NCBI GenBank assembly: GCA_944362965.1
Contig: CALVTR010000014.1
Location: 1-35,952, forward strand
Origin: an uncultured Clostridia bacterium
Lineage (GTDB): Bacteria > Bacillota > Clostridia > Christensenellales > UBA1242
Length of the DNA: 35,952 nt
Direction: 5' to 3'
Below, one piece after another: positions 9,018 to 17,894 of the stretch; within the stretch, counting starts at the first letter, position 1; each line of letters begins with the position of its first letter. The notes below the pieces were generated by a model. That model was not told the origin of the DNA, made no database searches, and saw only the letters and a list, made by a program, of their open reading frames with translations. A program made the position numbers and the translations under genes.

Positions 9018-9386
9018 ATGATTAACAAAACAGATAAAAATCAAGAAAGAGTAGTTCGTCATAAAAGAGTTAGAAGAAAACTTTCAGGAACAAGCGAAAG
9101 ACCACGTCTTTGCGTATACAGAAGCTTAAGCCAAATCTACGCTCAAGTTATTGACGATGTCAAAGGAGTTACTCTTGCTTCTGCATCCACTCTTGATAAA
9201 GATGTAAAAGCTCTTTGCCAAGGAAAATCTAAATCAGAACAGGCTAGGATTGTAGGCGAAACTGTTGCAAAACGTGCAATGGAAAAGAATATCAACGAAG
9301 TTGTTTTTGATAGAGGTGGATATATCTATATCGGACGTGTTCAGGCTTTGGCTGATGGTGCCAGAGAAGCTGGACTCAAATTTTAG
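9018..9386 (+). CDS. rplR: 50S ribosomal protein L18
   Basis: L18 binds 5S rRNA together with L5. The 122 residues show [44 protein letters not shown], the [12 protein letters not shown] segment and the family tail [26 protein letters not shown]. It lies between rplF and rpsE with short gaps and an AGGAGAA site upstream. Confidence 0.97.
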   Translation: MINKTDKNQERVVRHKRVRRKLSGTSERPRLCVYRSLSQIYAQVIDDVKGVTLASASTLDKDVKALCQGKSKSEQARIVGETVAKRAMEKNINEVVFDRGGYIYIGRVQALADGAREAGLKF

Positions 9387-9395
9387 GAGGTCATC

Positions 9396-10004
9396 ATGGC
9401 AGAAAATGAACAAGTAGTAGCAGAAGTAGCAAGTCAAGAGGGCGAAAACACATCTGCACCTAAATCAAAAAGAGGCAACTTCTCAGGAAAGAGAAAGGAC
9501 GAACGTAGAGAACGTGCTCCTAGAAAGGAAGCTAGCGAATTTGACAAACAAGTTGTATCTGTTCGAAGAGTTCAAAAGGTTGTCAAAGGTGGTCGCACAC
9601 TTCGTTTCTCAGCTCTTGTTGTCGTAGGCGACAGAAAGGGCAGAGTTGGCATTGGTATTGGCAAGAGCAAAGAAGTTAGTGCAGCTATTGAAAAGGCTAC
9701 AACTGACGCAAGAAAGAATGTTGTAAATATTCCTATTGTAAATGACACAATACCACACAACACTATTGGAAAATTCTCAGCAACAAGCATCATTATGCTT
9801 CCTGCTCCAGAAGGAACAGGAGTTATCGCTGGTGGTTCAACTCGTGCAGTTATCGAACTTGCCGGCATTAAGAACATTGTTACAAAGAGACATGGTTCTT
9901 CAAATAAAATGAACTGCGTAAAAGCTACAATGAATGGCCTTCTCAGCCTTAAAACTAAGGAAGAGATTGCACGTCGTCGTGGCAAGGCAGTAGAAGAGAT
10001 ATAA
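9396..10004 (+). CDS. rpsE: 30S ribosomal protein S5 with charged N-terminal extension
   Basis: S5 contributes to translational fidelity and the mRNA entry site. The dsRBD-like region is clear (VVSVRRVQKVVKGGRTLRF, VGIGIGKSKEVSAAIEKA), followed by the C-terminal domain with PAPEGTGVIAGG, RAVIELAGI and KRHGSSNKMN. The product has 202 residues against about 165 usually. The extra length is a low-complexity charged segment at residues 1-45, a feature common in several Clostridia. AGGAGG sits six to ten bases before the ATG. Confidence 0.96.
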   Translation: MAENEQVVAEVASQEGENTSAPKSKRGNFSGKRKDERRERAPRKEASEFDKQVVSVRRVQKVVKGGRTLRFSALVVVGDRKGRVGIGIGKSKEVSAAIEKATTDARKNVVNIPIVNDTIPHNTIGKFSATSIIMLPAPEGTGVIAGGSTRAVIELAGIKNIVTKRHGSSNKMNCVKATMNGLLSLKTKEEIARRRGKAVEEI

Positions 10005-10014
10005 GGAGGGCATC

Positions 10015-10209
10015 ATGGCAGAAAAAGAAAAAATGCTTAAAGTTACTTGGGTTCGTAGCACAATCGGCTACAACAAAAAACAAGCCCTCATTATAGAGGC
10101 TCTTGGTTTCAAGAAACTTGGACAAACAAGAATGCTCCCAGACAACGCATCAATCAGAGGAAGCCTTCATCATGTGGCTCACCTTGTTAGCGTTGAAGAG
10201 GTAAAGTAG
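10015..10209 (+). CDS. rpmD: 50S ribosomal protein L30
   Basis: L30 is a small 23S rRNA binding protein found mainly in bacteria. The 64 residues have the classic layout: LKVTWVRSTIGYNKKQ, then ALGFKKLGQTRMLPDNASIRG and the final helix HHVAHLVSVEE. The gene lies between rpsE and rplO, each with an AGGAGG-type site within ten bases of the start. Confidence 0.96.
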   Translation: MAEKEKMLKVTWVRSTIGYNKKQALIIEALGFKKLGQTRMLPDNASIRGSLHHVAHLVSVEEVK

Positions 10210-10218
10210 GAGGACAAA

Positions 10219-10665
10219 ATGGAACTTGGAAATTTAAAACCAGCAGAAGGTGCTACCACTAAGAAAGCAAGAGTTGGTCGTGGCATTGGAAGCGGAATTG
10301 GTAAAACAAGTGGAAAGGGTCACAAGGGTCAAAACGCACGTAGTGGCGGTGGCGTTAGACCTGGCTTTGAAGGCGGAAATATTCCAATGATTAGAAAAAT
10401 CCCAATGCGTGGATTTAACAACAAGAATTTCTCAAAGAGATATGCTTGTGTAAATGTTGGAGACCTTGAAGCATTTGAAGCTAACGCAGTTATCGACCAA
10501 GACCTTTTATACGCAACAAGATTTATCGGAAAACGTAGTGAATATGGTCTTAAGATTCTCGGAGACGGCGAGCTTACGAAACCACTCACTGTTAGAGCAA
10601 AAAAATTCACAAAACAAGCAAGAGAGAAAATTGAAAAAGTTGGCGGAAAAGTAGAGGAGTTATAA
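10219..10665 (+). CDS. rplO: 50S ribosomal protein L15
   Basis: L15 joins late in 50S assembly. The 148 residues start MELGNLKPAEGATTKKARVGRG and have the glycine-rich KTSGKGHKGQNARSGGGVRPGFEGG arm and the IPMIRKIPMRGFNNKNF motif. The length is standard. secY begins four bases after the stop codon, so these two genes are probably translationally linked. Confidence 0.97.
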   Translation: MELGNLKPAEGATTKKARVGRGIGSGIGKTSGKGHKGQNARSGGGVRPGFEGGNIPMIRKIPMRGFNNKNFSKRYACVNVGDLEAFEANAVIDQDLLYATRFIGKRSEYGLKILGDGELTKPLTVRAKKFTKQAREKIEKVGGKVEEL

Positions 10666-10668
10666 TCG

Positions 10669-11994
10669 ATGTTTAGAACGATAATTGACGCATTTAAAGT
10701 GAAAGAAATTAGGAACAAGATTTTAATCACACTCCTTCTTCTTTTCATTTATAGGGTAGGTTGCTGGATTCCATGCGTGGGATTTAGCGCAGATTTCGCT
10801 CTTGGAGAGAGCAGCACATTTGGTTTCTTTGAACTTATGAATATGGTGTCAGGTGGTGCGCTTGCAAACTGTTCAGTGCTGGCGCTAGGTGTTTCACCTT
10901 ATATCACCGCATCAATCGTTATACAATTATTGACCGTTGCCATTCCATCTCTTGAAAGACTTTCAAAGAGTGGTGAAGACGGCAGAAGAAAACTTAGCCT
11001 ATACACTCGTATTGCAGCCCTTGTTCTTGCAATCGCACAAGCGGTTGGTATAGTTGTTGGCTATGCAAGCGAAGCAATGGACCCAAACCTTACAGCAGCA
11101 ATGCCTGAATGGCTTATTGGCTGTGGAATGGTTATTATAATGGTTGCAGGTTCAATGTTTACTGTATGGATTGGTGAGAGAATCACAGACCTTGGAATAG
11201 GAAACGGCACAAGCCTTCTTATCTTTGTAGGTATTCTCTCTTCTGCAGGTTCATCAGTTGCAGGAATCATTCAAGCTTGCACCCAAGATATCACATATAT
11301 ATGGTATCTCGTGCTATTCATCGTTGCAATCATCTTAATCTTTGCTCTTATTGTCTTTATGGATGGTGCAGAAGAACGCGTTCGTGTTCAATATGCAAAA
11401 CAGATTAAAGGTAATAAGATGTATGGCGGACAAAGCAATCACATTCCTATCAAATTAAATGCAACAGGGGTTATGCCAATAATCTTTGCATCAGCACTTC
11501 TAACATTCCCACAACTTATAATTTCAATTTTCTGGCCAGATTCAGCAGCTTATGATTGGTATAACACATGGCTTGGAACAAACTCATGGTTATACATCGT
11601 GTTAACTGCACTTCTAATTTTAGTATTTGCATTCTTCTATTCAAAGATATCTTTCAACCCAGATGATATCAGTAAGAGATTGCAACAGCAAGGCGGTTTC
11701 ATCCCTGGCATTAGAGCAGGTAAGCCAACAGCTGAATATCTAAATAGAATTTCAGGCAGAATAACACTCTTCGGAGCTATCTTCCTTGCAGTTATAGCAC
11801 TTATTCCATCACTTGCATTCAAAGCAATAGGTGGTGCGGTTGGAACAGCATCTGACGCGGCACAAGCTGCATCTGTCTTAATAAATGCGTTCTCTACAAC
11901 AGGACTTATGATTGTGGTTTCTGTTGCACTCGAACTTGAGAAACAACTCTCAGCACAAATGTTTGTTAGAAATCATAAAGGATTTTTAAGTTAA
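10669..11994 (+). CDS. secY: Protein translocase subunit SecY
   Basis: SecY forms the membrane pore for protein export together with SecE and SecG, driven by SecA. The 441 residues contain ten predicted membrane helices. Family motifs include the N-terminal DAFKVKEIRNKILITLLLLFIYRVG, LGVSPYITASIVIQLL in TM2, and the cytoplasmic loop RVRVQYAKQIKGNKMYGGQ with HIPIKLNATGVMPIIFA. The tail MFVRNHKGFLS has lost part of the usual GFI ending. It closes the spc part of the cluster. A 168-base gap with a large inverted repeat separates it from adk. Confidence 0.97.
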   Translation: MFRTIIDAFKVKEIRNKILITLLLLFIYRVGCWIPCVGFSADFALGESSTFGFFELMNMVSGGALANCSVLALGVSPYITASIVIQLLTVAIPSLERLSKSGEDGRRKLSLYTRIAALVLAIAQAVGIVVGYASEAMDPNLTAAMPEWLIGCGMVIIMVAGSMFTVWIGERITDLGIGNGTSLLIFVGILSSAGSSVAGIIQACTQDITYIWYLVLFIVAIILIFALIVFMDGAEERVRVQYAKQIKGNKMYGGQSNHIPIKLNATGVMPIIFASALLTFPQLIISIFWPDSAAYDWYNTWLGTNSWLYIVLTALLILVFAFFYSKISFNPDDISKRLQQQGGFIPGIRAGKPTAEYLNRISGRITLFGAIFLAVIALIPSLAFKAIGGAVGTASDAAQAASVLINAFSTTGLMIVVSVALELEKQLSAQMFVRNHKGFLS

Positions 11995-12039
11995 TAAAAG
12001 GCTAAAACATTTAATAATGTTAAAGCATATAGTGGAATT

Positions 12040-12125
12040 GCTAGGTTTTATTTAAAGTTTGTAATTAAAATTTAAATCACAAATATTTTAAATTTTTAAT
12101 CTTAACAAAGCTAATAAAACCTAGC
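12040..12125 (+). repeat. Large inverted repeat in the secY-adk gap
   Basis: GCTAGGTTTTATT (12040-12052) is perfectly complementary to AATAAAACCTAGC (12113-12125). Inside it a second, near-perfect stem pairs ATTAAAATTTAAA (about 12064) with TTTAAATTTTTAAT (about 12088). RNA of this region would form an 86-nt hairpin. No T-run follows, so it is not a standard terminator. It may be a processing site or a control element for adk and the genes behind it. Confidence 0.7.
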
Positions 12126-12162
12126 GGATAAATTTCACAAAGATTGAGAAAAAGGAGATTAT

Positions 12163-12795
12163 ATGAGAATAATTCTTTTAGGTGCACCAGGCAGTGGCAA
12201 AGGCACACTTGCAAAAAAAATCTCAAGAGATTTTGACATTCCACAAATTTCAACAGGCGACCTTTTTAGAGCAATCGTAAAAGAGAATAGCCCACTTGCA
12301 GAAAAAGTTAAAAGCATCATGGCAAGCGGTGGACTTGTGCCTGACGAGATAACAGTAGAACTTGTCAAAGAGAGAATATCAAGACCTGACTGTAAAAAAG
12401 GATTTATTCTAGATGGTTTTCCAAGAACTATAGCTCAAGCTGAAGCTCTTGAAAAAATTTCTCAAATTGACAGTGTTATTCTTGTTGAGCTTGCAAATGA
12501 GATAATCATTGACAGACTTTCTTCAAGAAGAACATGTCCAAATTGTGGAGAGATTTATAGCGTGCAAGACAATCCTGAAAATGTATGCAAAAAATGTTCA
12601 ACTCCACTAATTCAGCGTGATGACGATAAACCTGAAACTATAAAACATCGTCTGGAAGTTTATGAAAATAGCACATCACCACTCATAAACTTCTACAGTG
12701 ACAGGCTTTTCAAAGTGTCATCGGCAGGTTCGCCTGACCAGACTTATATGCCTGTAAAAACTTTTCTTGAAAAATTGGAGGCAAAAGGTGAATAA
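12163..12795 (+). CDS. adk: Adenylate kinase (zinc-lid type)
   Basis: This enzyme interconverts ATP + AMP and 2 ADP in the cytosol. The 210 residues show the P-loop GAPGSGKGT (7-15), the AMP site motif STGDLFR, DGFPRT (84-89) and a LID with four cysteines, Cys125, Cys128, Cys142 and Cys145, which bind structural zinc as in Gram-positive adenylate kinases. The start has AAGGAG six to eleven bases upstream. The gene follows secY as in most Bacillota. Its last eight bases overlap map. Confidence 0.97.
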   Translation: MRIILLGAPGSGKGTLAKKISRDFDIPQISTGDLFRAIVKENSPLAEKVKSIMASGGLVPDEITVELVKERISRPDCKKGFILDGFPRTIAQAEALEKISQIDSVILVELANEIIIDRLSSRRTCPNCGEIYSVQDNPENVCKKCSTPLIQRDDDKPETIKHRLEVYENSTSPLINFYSDRLFKVSSAGSPDQTYMPVKTFLEKLEAKGE

Positions 12796-13531
12796 CTTAA
12801 CTCCTGCAGAGATTGTTTTAATGCGAAAGGCAGGGCAAATCACAAGAGACGCCCTAAATTATTGTGAAACCCTTATAAAACCGGGTATTTCAACAAAAGA
12901 ACTTGACAATCTTGTAGAAAAGTTTATAATAGATAGTGGTGGGCTCCCTGCATGTAAAGGTTATGAAGGCTACCCAGCAACCATCTGTGCGTCAGTAAAC
13001 GACATGGTGGTGCATGGCATTCCAAACGAGAAAACCATACTCAAAGAGGGAGATATAATTAGCATTGACCTTGTTGTAAACTATAAAGGTTTGCATGGGG
13101 ATGCTACCCGCACATTTCCTGTTGGAAAGATATCGGAAGATAAAGCAAAGCTGATTGAAGTCACTAAGCAGTGCTTTTTTGAGGGTATCAAATACTTAAA
13201 AGTCGGACATAGACTTGGCGAAGTTAGCCATGCAATTCAAGCTTACGCAGAGAAAAATGGTTTTTCTGTTGTGCGAGAACTTGTGGGGCATGGTATAGGA
13301 AAGGATATGCATGAGCCACCTAATGTTCCAAATTATGGCAAGGTGACTGATGGTCCGATTATAACAGAAAACGCATGTCTTGCAATAGAACCTATGATAA
13401 ACATGGGACGAAAAGAAGTATGGCTCATAGAAGACGGCTGGGGAGTGGTAACCAGAGATGGTAAGGCTGCTGCTCACTATGAGAATACTGTGCATGTAAC
13501 TAAAGACGGCGTTGAGATTTTAACACTTTAA
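12788..13531 (+). CDS. map: Methionine aminopeptidase, type I
   Basis: This metalloprotease removes the N-terminal methionine from nascent proteins. I take the GTG at 12788 as start: a GGAGG lies seven bases upstream, inside the end of adk, and the product then begins with the normal NLTPAEIVLMRKAG. A TTG at 12767 would add seven residues. In the 247-residue product all five metal ligands are present: Asp94, Asp105, His168, Glu201 and Glu232, plus the substrate-contacting His76. It overlaps adk by eight bases and precedes the KOW protein gene by nine. Confidence 0.95.
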   Translation: MNNLTPAEIVLMRKAGQITRDALNYCETLIKPGISTKELDNLVEKFIIDSGGLPACKGYEGYPATICASVNDMVVHGIPNEKTILKEGDIISIDLVVNYKGLHGDATRTFPVGKISEDKAKLIEVTKQCFFEGIKYLKVGHRLGEVSHAIQAYAEKNGFSVVRELVGHGIGKDMHEPPNVPNYGKVTDGPIITENACLAIEPMINMGRKEVWLIEDGWGVVTRDGKAAAHYENTVHVTKDGVEILTL

Positions 13532-13540
13532 GAGGACTAT

Positions 13541-13816
13541 ATGTATAAAATCGGAAATGTTGTCATAGCGCTAGCAGGAAAAGAAAAAGGACAATTATTT
13601 ATAATTGTGGGCAAAGATGATAAATACGCTTATTTATCAGATGGTAAAAGGCTTAAGACAAGTAGCCCAAAGAAAAAAAGTTTTAAACATATAAAACTTT
13701 TCACAACTGAAGCCTTAAGCGAAAGCGATGTTCTTGACAAAAATGAAAGAGCAAACGCTTTGATAAGAAAATTTTTATATAAAATAAGGAGTGAGGCATG
13801 TCAAAAGATGATGTAA
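13541..13816 (+). CDS. KOW-domain RNA-binding protein (YbzG/L14e-like)
   Basis: The 91-residue protein starts with a KOW motif ([22 protein letters not shown]) and then a basic segment, [18 protein letters not shown]. Genes of this type are found between map and infA in many Bacillota and are annotated as KOW-domain or ribosomal L14e/L6e/L27e-like proteins. A role in rRNA binding is assumed from fold and position, not shown. The last 19 bases overlap infA, whose Shine-Dalgarno lies within this gene. Confidence 0.85.
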   Translation: MYKIGNVVIALAGKEKGQLFIIVGKDDKYAYLSDGKRLKTSSPKKKSFKHIKLFTTEALSESDVLDKNERANALIRKFLYKIRSEACQKMM

Positions 13817-14019
13817 TTGAATTTGAAGGAGTGGTAGTAGAAGTGCTGCCAAATACAACATTTAGAGTGCGTCTATCAAATGGTCATGAAATACTCACTT
13901 ATCTTTCAGGGAAACTTAGAAAAAACTATATCAAAATCCTTGAAGGAGATAAAGTAAAAGTTGAAATGAGTCCTTATGATCTCACAAAAGGTCGTATAAC
14001 GTGGCGTGATAAGGGCTAA
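13798..14019 (+). CDS. infA: Translation initiation factor IF-1
   Basis: IF-1 occupies the 30S A site during initiation. The product has 73 residues, the family length. It begins [25 protein letters not shown] and continues with the OB-fold signature [41 protein letters not shown]. The ATG has AAGGAGTGAGGC upstream, inside the KOW gene. rpmJ follows after 12 bases. Confidence 0.97.
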   Translation: MSKDDVIEFEGVVVEVLPNTTFRVRLSNGHEILTYLSGKLRKNYIKILEGDKVKVEMSPYDLTKGRITWRDKG

Positions 14020-14031
14020 AAAGGAGAAAAA

Positions 14032-14145
14032 ATGAAAGTAAGAGCATCTGTAAAGCCAATTTGTGATAAGTGTAGAGTTATAAAGAGAGATGGAAAAGTT
14101 ATGGTCATCTGCAAAAACCCTAAACACAAACAAGTTCAAGGCTAA
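14032..14145 (+). CDS. rpmJ: 50S ribosomal protein L36, zinc-binding
   Basis: This is a short gene of 37 codons. The product starts [14 protein letters not shown] and has the zinc ligands Cys11, Cys14, Cys27 and His32, ending KHKQVQG. Cys-containing L36 is the zinc-replete form. An AAGGAG six to eleven bases upstream marks the start. The position between infA and rpsM is the same as in B. subtilis and Clostridium. Confidence 0.96.
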   Translation: MKVRASVKPICDKCRVIKRDGKVMVICKNPKHKQVQG

Positions 14146-14169
14146 TTTAAAAAATGGAGGAATAGTTAA

Positions 14170-14547
14170 ATGGCAAGAATTGCTGGTGTAGATTTACCCA
14201 GAGAAAAAAGATTAGAAATTGGTCTTACCTATATCTATGGAATAGGCAGACACACTTCTAATGAAATTTGTAAAGCAACTGATATCAGTGCAGACATCCG
14301 TGTTAAAGATCTTACTGATGACCAAGTTGCTAAACTTCGTAACTACATTGAACACAATGTAATTGTTGAAGGTGAACTTCGTAAAAAAGTCGATATGGAC
14401 ATAAAAAAACTAGGCGAAATAGGTTGCTATCGTGGTGTTCGTCATAGAAAAGGTCTTCCTGTTCGTGGACAAAACACTCGCAACAATGCAAGAACTAGAA
14501 AAGGTCCTAAGAAAGTTGTAGCTGGAAGCTCAAAGAAAGGTAAGTAA
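14170..14547 (+). CDS. rpsM: 30S ribosomal protein S13
   Basis: S13 contacts the P-site tRNA and forms an intersubunit bridge. The 125 residues begin [27 protein letters not shown]. They contain the helix-hairpin-helix region and end with the basic tail [25 protein letters not shown] lies upstream at 14156-14160. Confidence 0.97.
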   Translation: MARIAGVDLPREKRLEIGLTYIYGIGRHTSNEICKATDISADIRVKDLTDDQVAKLRNYIEHNVIVEGELRKKVDMDIKKLGEIGCYRGVRHRKGLPVRGQNTRNNARTRKGPKKVVAGSSKKGK

Positions 14548-14558
14548 GGAGATTAGAT

Positions 14559-14960
14559 ATGGCAGCTAAAAATACACAAAATAAAAAGACAACAAAGAAA
14601 AGAGTTAGCAGAAATATCTCTGCTGGACAAGTTCATATTAAAACTTCTTTTAACAACACTATCGTAACTTTCACAGACTGTGATGGTAACGTTCTTTCTT
14701 GGTGCAGCTCAGGCAAACTTGGACTTAAAGGCTCAAAGAAAAGCACACCTTTCGCAGCACAATCTTGTGTTGAAGATGCAGCAAAAGTCGCAAAAGAACA
14801 TGGTATCAAAAGTGTTGAGGTTTTTGTTAAAGGACCGGGCAGCGGCAGAGAACTTGCAATCCGTTCACTTGCAAACTGCGACCTTAATGTAACCATGATA
14901 AAGGATGTATCTCCAATCGCTCATAACGGTTGTAGACCTCCTAAAGTTAGAAGAATATAA
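14559..14960 (+). CDS. rpsK: 30S ribosomal protein S11
   Basis: S11 lies on the 30S platform near the Shine-Dalgarno duplex. The 133 residues include [43 protein letters not shown] and the C-terminal [15 protein letters not shown] and [14 protein letters not shown]. The start has a TAAGGAG site and follows rpsM by 11 bases. Confidence 0.97.
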   Translation: MAAKNTQNKKTTKKRVSRNISAGQVHIKTSFNNTIVTFTDCDGNVLSWCSSGKLGLKGSKKSTPFAAQSCVEDAAKVAKEHGIKSVEVFVKGPGSGRELAIRSLANCDLNVTMIKDVSPIAHNGCRPPKVRRI

Positions 14961-14975
14961 AAGGAGATAGGCTAA

Positions 14976-15602
14976 ATGGCAAGAACTATTGAACCTGATT
15001 GCCGTCAATGTAGACGAGAAGGATGCAAACTCTTTCTTAAAGGCGAAAGATGTACATCTAAGAAATGTGCTATGGAAAGAAGGCCAGTTATTCCTGGACA
15101 ACATGGCAACTCTAAGAGAAGAGTAGCTTTCTCAGAATACGGCACTCAACTTCGTGAAAAACAAAAGGTTAAAAGAATGTATGGAATACTTGAAAATCAA
15201 TTCCATGAATACTATGAAAAAGCAAGCAAAATGAAAGGTGCTACCGGTGAAGTTATGCTTACTTTGATTGAAAGAAGACTTGACAATGTCGTTTACAGAA
15301 TGGGCATTGGAGCAAGCAGAAAACAATGTCGTCAAATTGTAAATCATGGACTTATCACTGTAAATGGAAAACGTGTTGATATTCCATCATACATGGTTAA
15401 GGCAGGCGATGTTATTGCAGTTAAGGAAAATAAACAAGATAACGAGATGTTTAAAGACCTTAAGGGCAGCAAGATTGTAATGCCAAAATGGCTTGAATTT
15501 GACACAAACACTCTCACTGGGAAAATCCTTTCACTTCCTAGCAGAGAAGATATCGACGCCGATATCAAAGAACAACTTATCGTTGAATTTTATTCAAGAT
15601 AG
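14976..15602 (+). CDS. rpsD: 30S ribosomal protein S4, zinc-binding
   Basis: S4 starts assembly of the 16S 5' domain and is a translational regulator in E. coli and B. subtilis. The 208 residues have an N-terminal zinc motif with Cys9, Cys12, Cys26 and Cys31, plus an extra Cys17. Next comes RRPVIPGQHG and an S4 RNA-binding domain (RRLDNVVYRMGIGASRKQCRQIVNHGLITVNGKRV). Its position between rpsK and rpoA is the Clostridia arrangement; in Bacillus it lies elsewhere. AAAAGGAG precedes the ATG. Confidence 0.97.
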   Translation: MARTIEPDCRQCRREGCKLFLKGERCTSKKCAMERRPVIPGQHGNSKRRVAFSEYGTQLREKQKVKRMYGILENQFHEYYEKASKMKGATGEVMLTLIERRLDNVVYRMGIGASRKQCRQIVNHGLITVNGKRVDIPSYMVKAGDVIAVKENKQDNEMFKDLKGSKIVMPKWLEFDTNTLTGKILSLPSREDIDADIKEQLIVEFYSR

Positions 15603-15623
15603 TATAAGCGGGGGTATTTATTT

Positions 15624-16574
15624 ATGGAAATGGAAAGACCAAGAATTTCTTGTGAAGAAACAGATAATGGTGCTTATGCAAAGTTTGTTGTTGAGCCACT
15701 TGAAAAGGGTTATGGTATCACACTTGGAAATGCTATGAGAAGAACACTTCTCTCTTCTCTTCCTGGTTCTGCTGCTATTGCAGTCCGAATTGCAGGTGTT
15801 GCTCATGAATTTTCAACAATTCGTGGGGTAACTGAAGATGTTGTTGATATTATTTTAAACCTTAAACAACTTGCAGTTAAATGCAAAGATCAAAGCCGTG
15901 ACTATGTAACATATTTGCACTTAAGAAAAACAGGTGCAGGCGAAGTTACTGCTAAAGATTTTGAAGAAAACAGTGATGTTGAAATCTTAAACCCAGACCT
16001 TCACATTTGCACAATGGATGATGGTGCTGTGCTTGATATGGATTTAATGATTGGCAATGGTCGTGGATACGTTCCAAACAATATCAATAAAGAAAAATTT
16101 GATGATATTGACTACATCGCTATTGATTCATTATTCTCACCTGTTAAGAGAGTTAATTTCAATGTTGAAAGCACTCGTGTAGGACAAAGCGTAAACTTTG
16201 ATAAACTTACACTTGAGGTTGAAACTAATGGAACAACTTCAGCAAGAGAAATTGTTTCACTTGCAGGCAAGATTATCATGGAACATGTTAATTTGTTCGT
16301 AGAACTTTGTGCACAAATTGCAAACACTGATATTCTAGTTTCTCGCGAAGAAGACAAACAAGTAAAACTTCTTGAACTTCCTATTGAAGAAATGGATCTT
16401 TCTGTTCGTTCATATAACTGCTTGAAGAGAGCAGGAATCAACACTGTTGAAGACCTTATCAAAAAATCAAGAGGCGATATGCTTAAAGTTAAGAATCTTG
16501 GTATCAAATCTATTGATGAGGTTATTGCAAAACTTGAAAGTTATGGACTTTCACTTCGCAAAGACGAAGACTAA
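15624..16574 (+). CDS. rpoA: RNA polymerase alpha subunit
   Basis: The alpha dimer nucleates RNA polymerase assembly and binds UP elements and activators. The 316 residues consist of an N-terminal domain (residues 1-230; EPLEKGYGITLGNAMRRTLLSSLPG) and a C-terminal domain with the two HhH-type segments LSVRSYNCLKRAGINTVEDL and VKNLGIKSIDEVIAKL. The upstream GCGGGGG is a weaker ribosome binding site than those of its neighbours. Confidence 0.97.
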   Translation: MEMERPRISCEETDNGAYAKFVVEPLEKGYGITLGNAMRRTLLSSLPGSAAIAVRIAGVAHEFSTIRGVTEDVVDIILNLKQLAVKCKDQSRDYVTYLHLRKTGAGEVTAKDFEENSDVEILNPDLHICTMDDGAVLDMDLMIGNGRGYVPNNINKEKFDDIDYIAIDSLFSPVKRVNFNVESTRVGQSVNFDKLTLEVETNGTTSAREIVSLAGKIIMEHVNLFVELCAQIANTDILVSREEDKQVKLLELPIEEMDLSVRSYNCLKRAGINTVEDLIKKSRGDMLKVKNLGIKSIDEVIAKLESYGLSLRKDED

Positions 16575-16595
16575 ACTTTATAAAGGAGATATACA

Positions 16596-17105
16596 ATGGC
16601 TAACGCAAAATTAGGTAGACCAAGTAAAGAAAAAAATTCTATGTTACGTGGACTTGTTTCCGATCTTCTATGGTTTGGAAAAGTTGAAACTACTCTTGCA
16701 AAGGCTAAGGCAGTTAGAAGTAAGGCAGAAAAGATTTTAACTCTTGCTATCAATTCTTATGAAGATATCACAAAAGTTCAAAAAGAAATCAAAGATGAAA
16801 AGGGAGTTAAAGTTAAGAAAACTGTTTCTAATGACGGACCTAAGAAGCTTCAAGCACGTAGAGCAATAATGGCTTATGTTATGGATAGACAAGAACAAAG
16901 AAAGCCAAAGGAATCACTCGAAGCATTTGAGGCAAGAACACAAGGCATCAACCACCCACTTCTTGAAAAAATCTTTAACCTTTATGCACCAAAATATGCA
17001 GCAAGAAATAAAGAAAATGGTCAAGGTGGTGGCTACACTAGAATAGTTAAGCTTGGACAAAGACGTGGCGATAGTGCTGAAATGGCAATCGTTGAGTTAA
17101 TTTAA
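16596..17105 (+). CDS. rplQ: 50S ribosomal protein L17 with internal insertion
   Basis: L17 lies near the exit tunnel. The N-terminal part (KLGRPSKEKNSMLRGLVSDLL, VETTLAKAKAVRSKAEKIL) and the C-terminal GGYTRIVKLGQRRGDSAEMAIVEL are standard. The protein has 169 residues against about 115-130 in most species. The extra length is a lysine-rich insertion at about residues 55-117 between the two conserved halves, and the usual MRHRK start is absent. It is the last gene of the cluster, with a terminator 20 bases after the stop. Confidence 0.95.
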   Translation: MANAKLGRPSKEKNSMLRGLVSDLLWFGKVETTLAKAKAVRSKAEKILTLAINSYEDITKVQKEIKDEKGVKVKKTVSNDGPKKLQARRAIMAYVMDRQEQRKPKESLEAFEARTQGINHPLLEKIFNLYAPKYAARNKENGQGGGYTRIVKLGQRRGDSAEMAIVELI

Positions 17106-17122
17106 AAATAAATTGTAAATAA

Positions 17123-17162
17123 AAAACAAGGGTTTGATTTTAGACAATCCCTTGTTTTTTTG
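17123..17162 (+). terminator. Terminator of the S10-spc-alpha cluster
   Basis: AAAACAAGGG (17123-17132) pairs with CCCTTGTTTT (17149-17158), followed by more T residues. It stands directly after rplQ and closes the ribosomal transcription unit. Confidence 0.85.
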
Positions 17163-17216
17163 TTTGTGATTTACTTTAAAGTATGCCAATAACCCACAAC
17201 TGAATTTACAAAGATA

Positions 17217-17244
17217 TTGACAAATATAGCCTTTTGTGTTAAAC
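17217..17244 (+). promoter_or_regulatory. Promoter of the two-TM protein gene
   Basis: A perfect TTGACA (17217-17222) is followed by a 16-nt spacer and TTAAAC (17239-17244), with TG just upstream of the -10. It lies 22 bases before the ATG at 17266. Confidence 0.55.
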
Positions 17245-17265
17245 TGCTTTTGCAAGGAGTAATAT

Positions 17266-17841
17266 ATGGAAAAAATTGACTATAAAGAAAATAATTATCA
17301 AACACAAGTAAAAAAATTTTCATTAGCAGCAAATCGTTCATTTAGAGCCTTTGTATCTTTTACAGGGTTATTCTTTTTAAGTGTAGCTAGTGGTATTGTA
17401 TCATATCCAGTTGCTATTAATACCATTGATGAGTTTAAGGAAAGTGACCAAAATTATAATGCTATTATTGAAAATGGTTTAAGCGATATAAATGAAAGAT
17501 ACGAAAATGGTGTTTTATCTCAAGAAGAATATAACAATGAAATTGAACAATTATATTCAAATAGCAATGCTATAGAGATTTTAAAAAACTCGTCTAGCCC
17601 ACTTAAATATAGATATGAAACAAGTATCACGCTAGGTAGTGTTTTGTTTGTTGTGTCGATAGCTAATGCTTTAGGTGCTTTAGCAAGTGTTGAAATTTTT
17701 GCAAATATAGAAGAAGCTAGAAAAAGACTTGGAAGAGAAATGGAAATCAGCCGTTTGCAGAATAATATAAAAGATGCTGATTTAAATCCACGTATTATAT
17801 ACAATTATGAAAGCGAAGAAAATGGCATAAACTATCCTTAA
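17266..17841 (+). CDS. Hypothetical membrane protein with two TM segments
   Basis: I do not recognise a family. The 191-residue product has two hydrophobic segments, at about residues 28-50 and 120-142. They flank a roughly 70-residue polar, mostly helical region with YNAIIENGLSDINERYENG. The tail is charged. AAGGAG six to eleven bases before the ATG supports the start. The gene has its own promoter and a terminator at 17895-17930, so it is a single-gene unit. Codon use looks like the chromosome around it. The small size and topology suggest a sensor-like or accessory membrane protein, but no function can be assigned. Confidence 0.75.
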   Translation: MEKIDYKENNYQTQVKKFSLAANRSFRAFVSFTGLFFLSVASGIVSYPVAINTIDEFKESDQNYNAIIENGLSDINERYENGVLSQEEYNNEIEQLYSNSNAIEILKNSSSPLKYRYETSITLGSVLFVVSIANALGALASVEIFANIEEARKRLGREMEISRLQNNIKDADLNPRIIYNYESEENGINYP

Positions 17842-17894
17842 AATGATAGATTGGTGTTAAGGTTTGATTTTTTTAAATATAATTTTTTTGAAGG

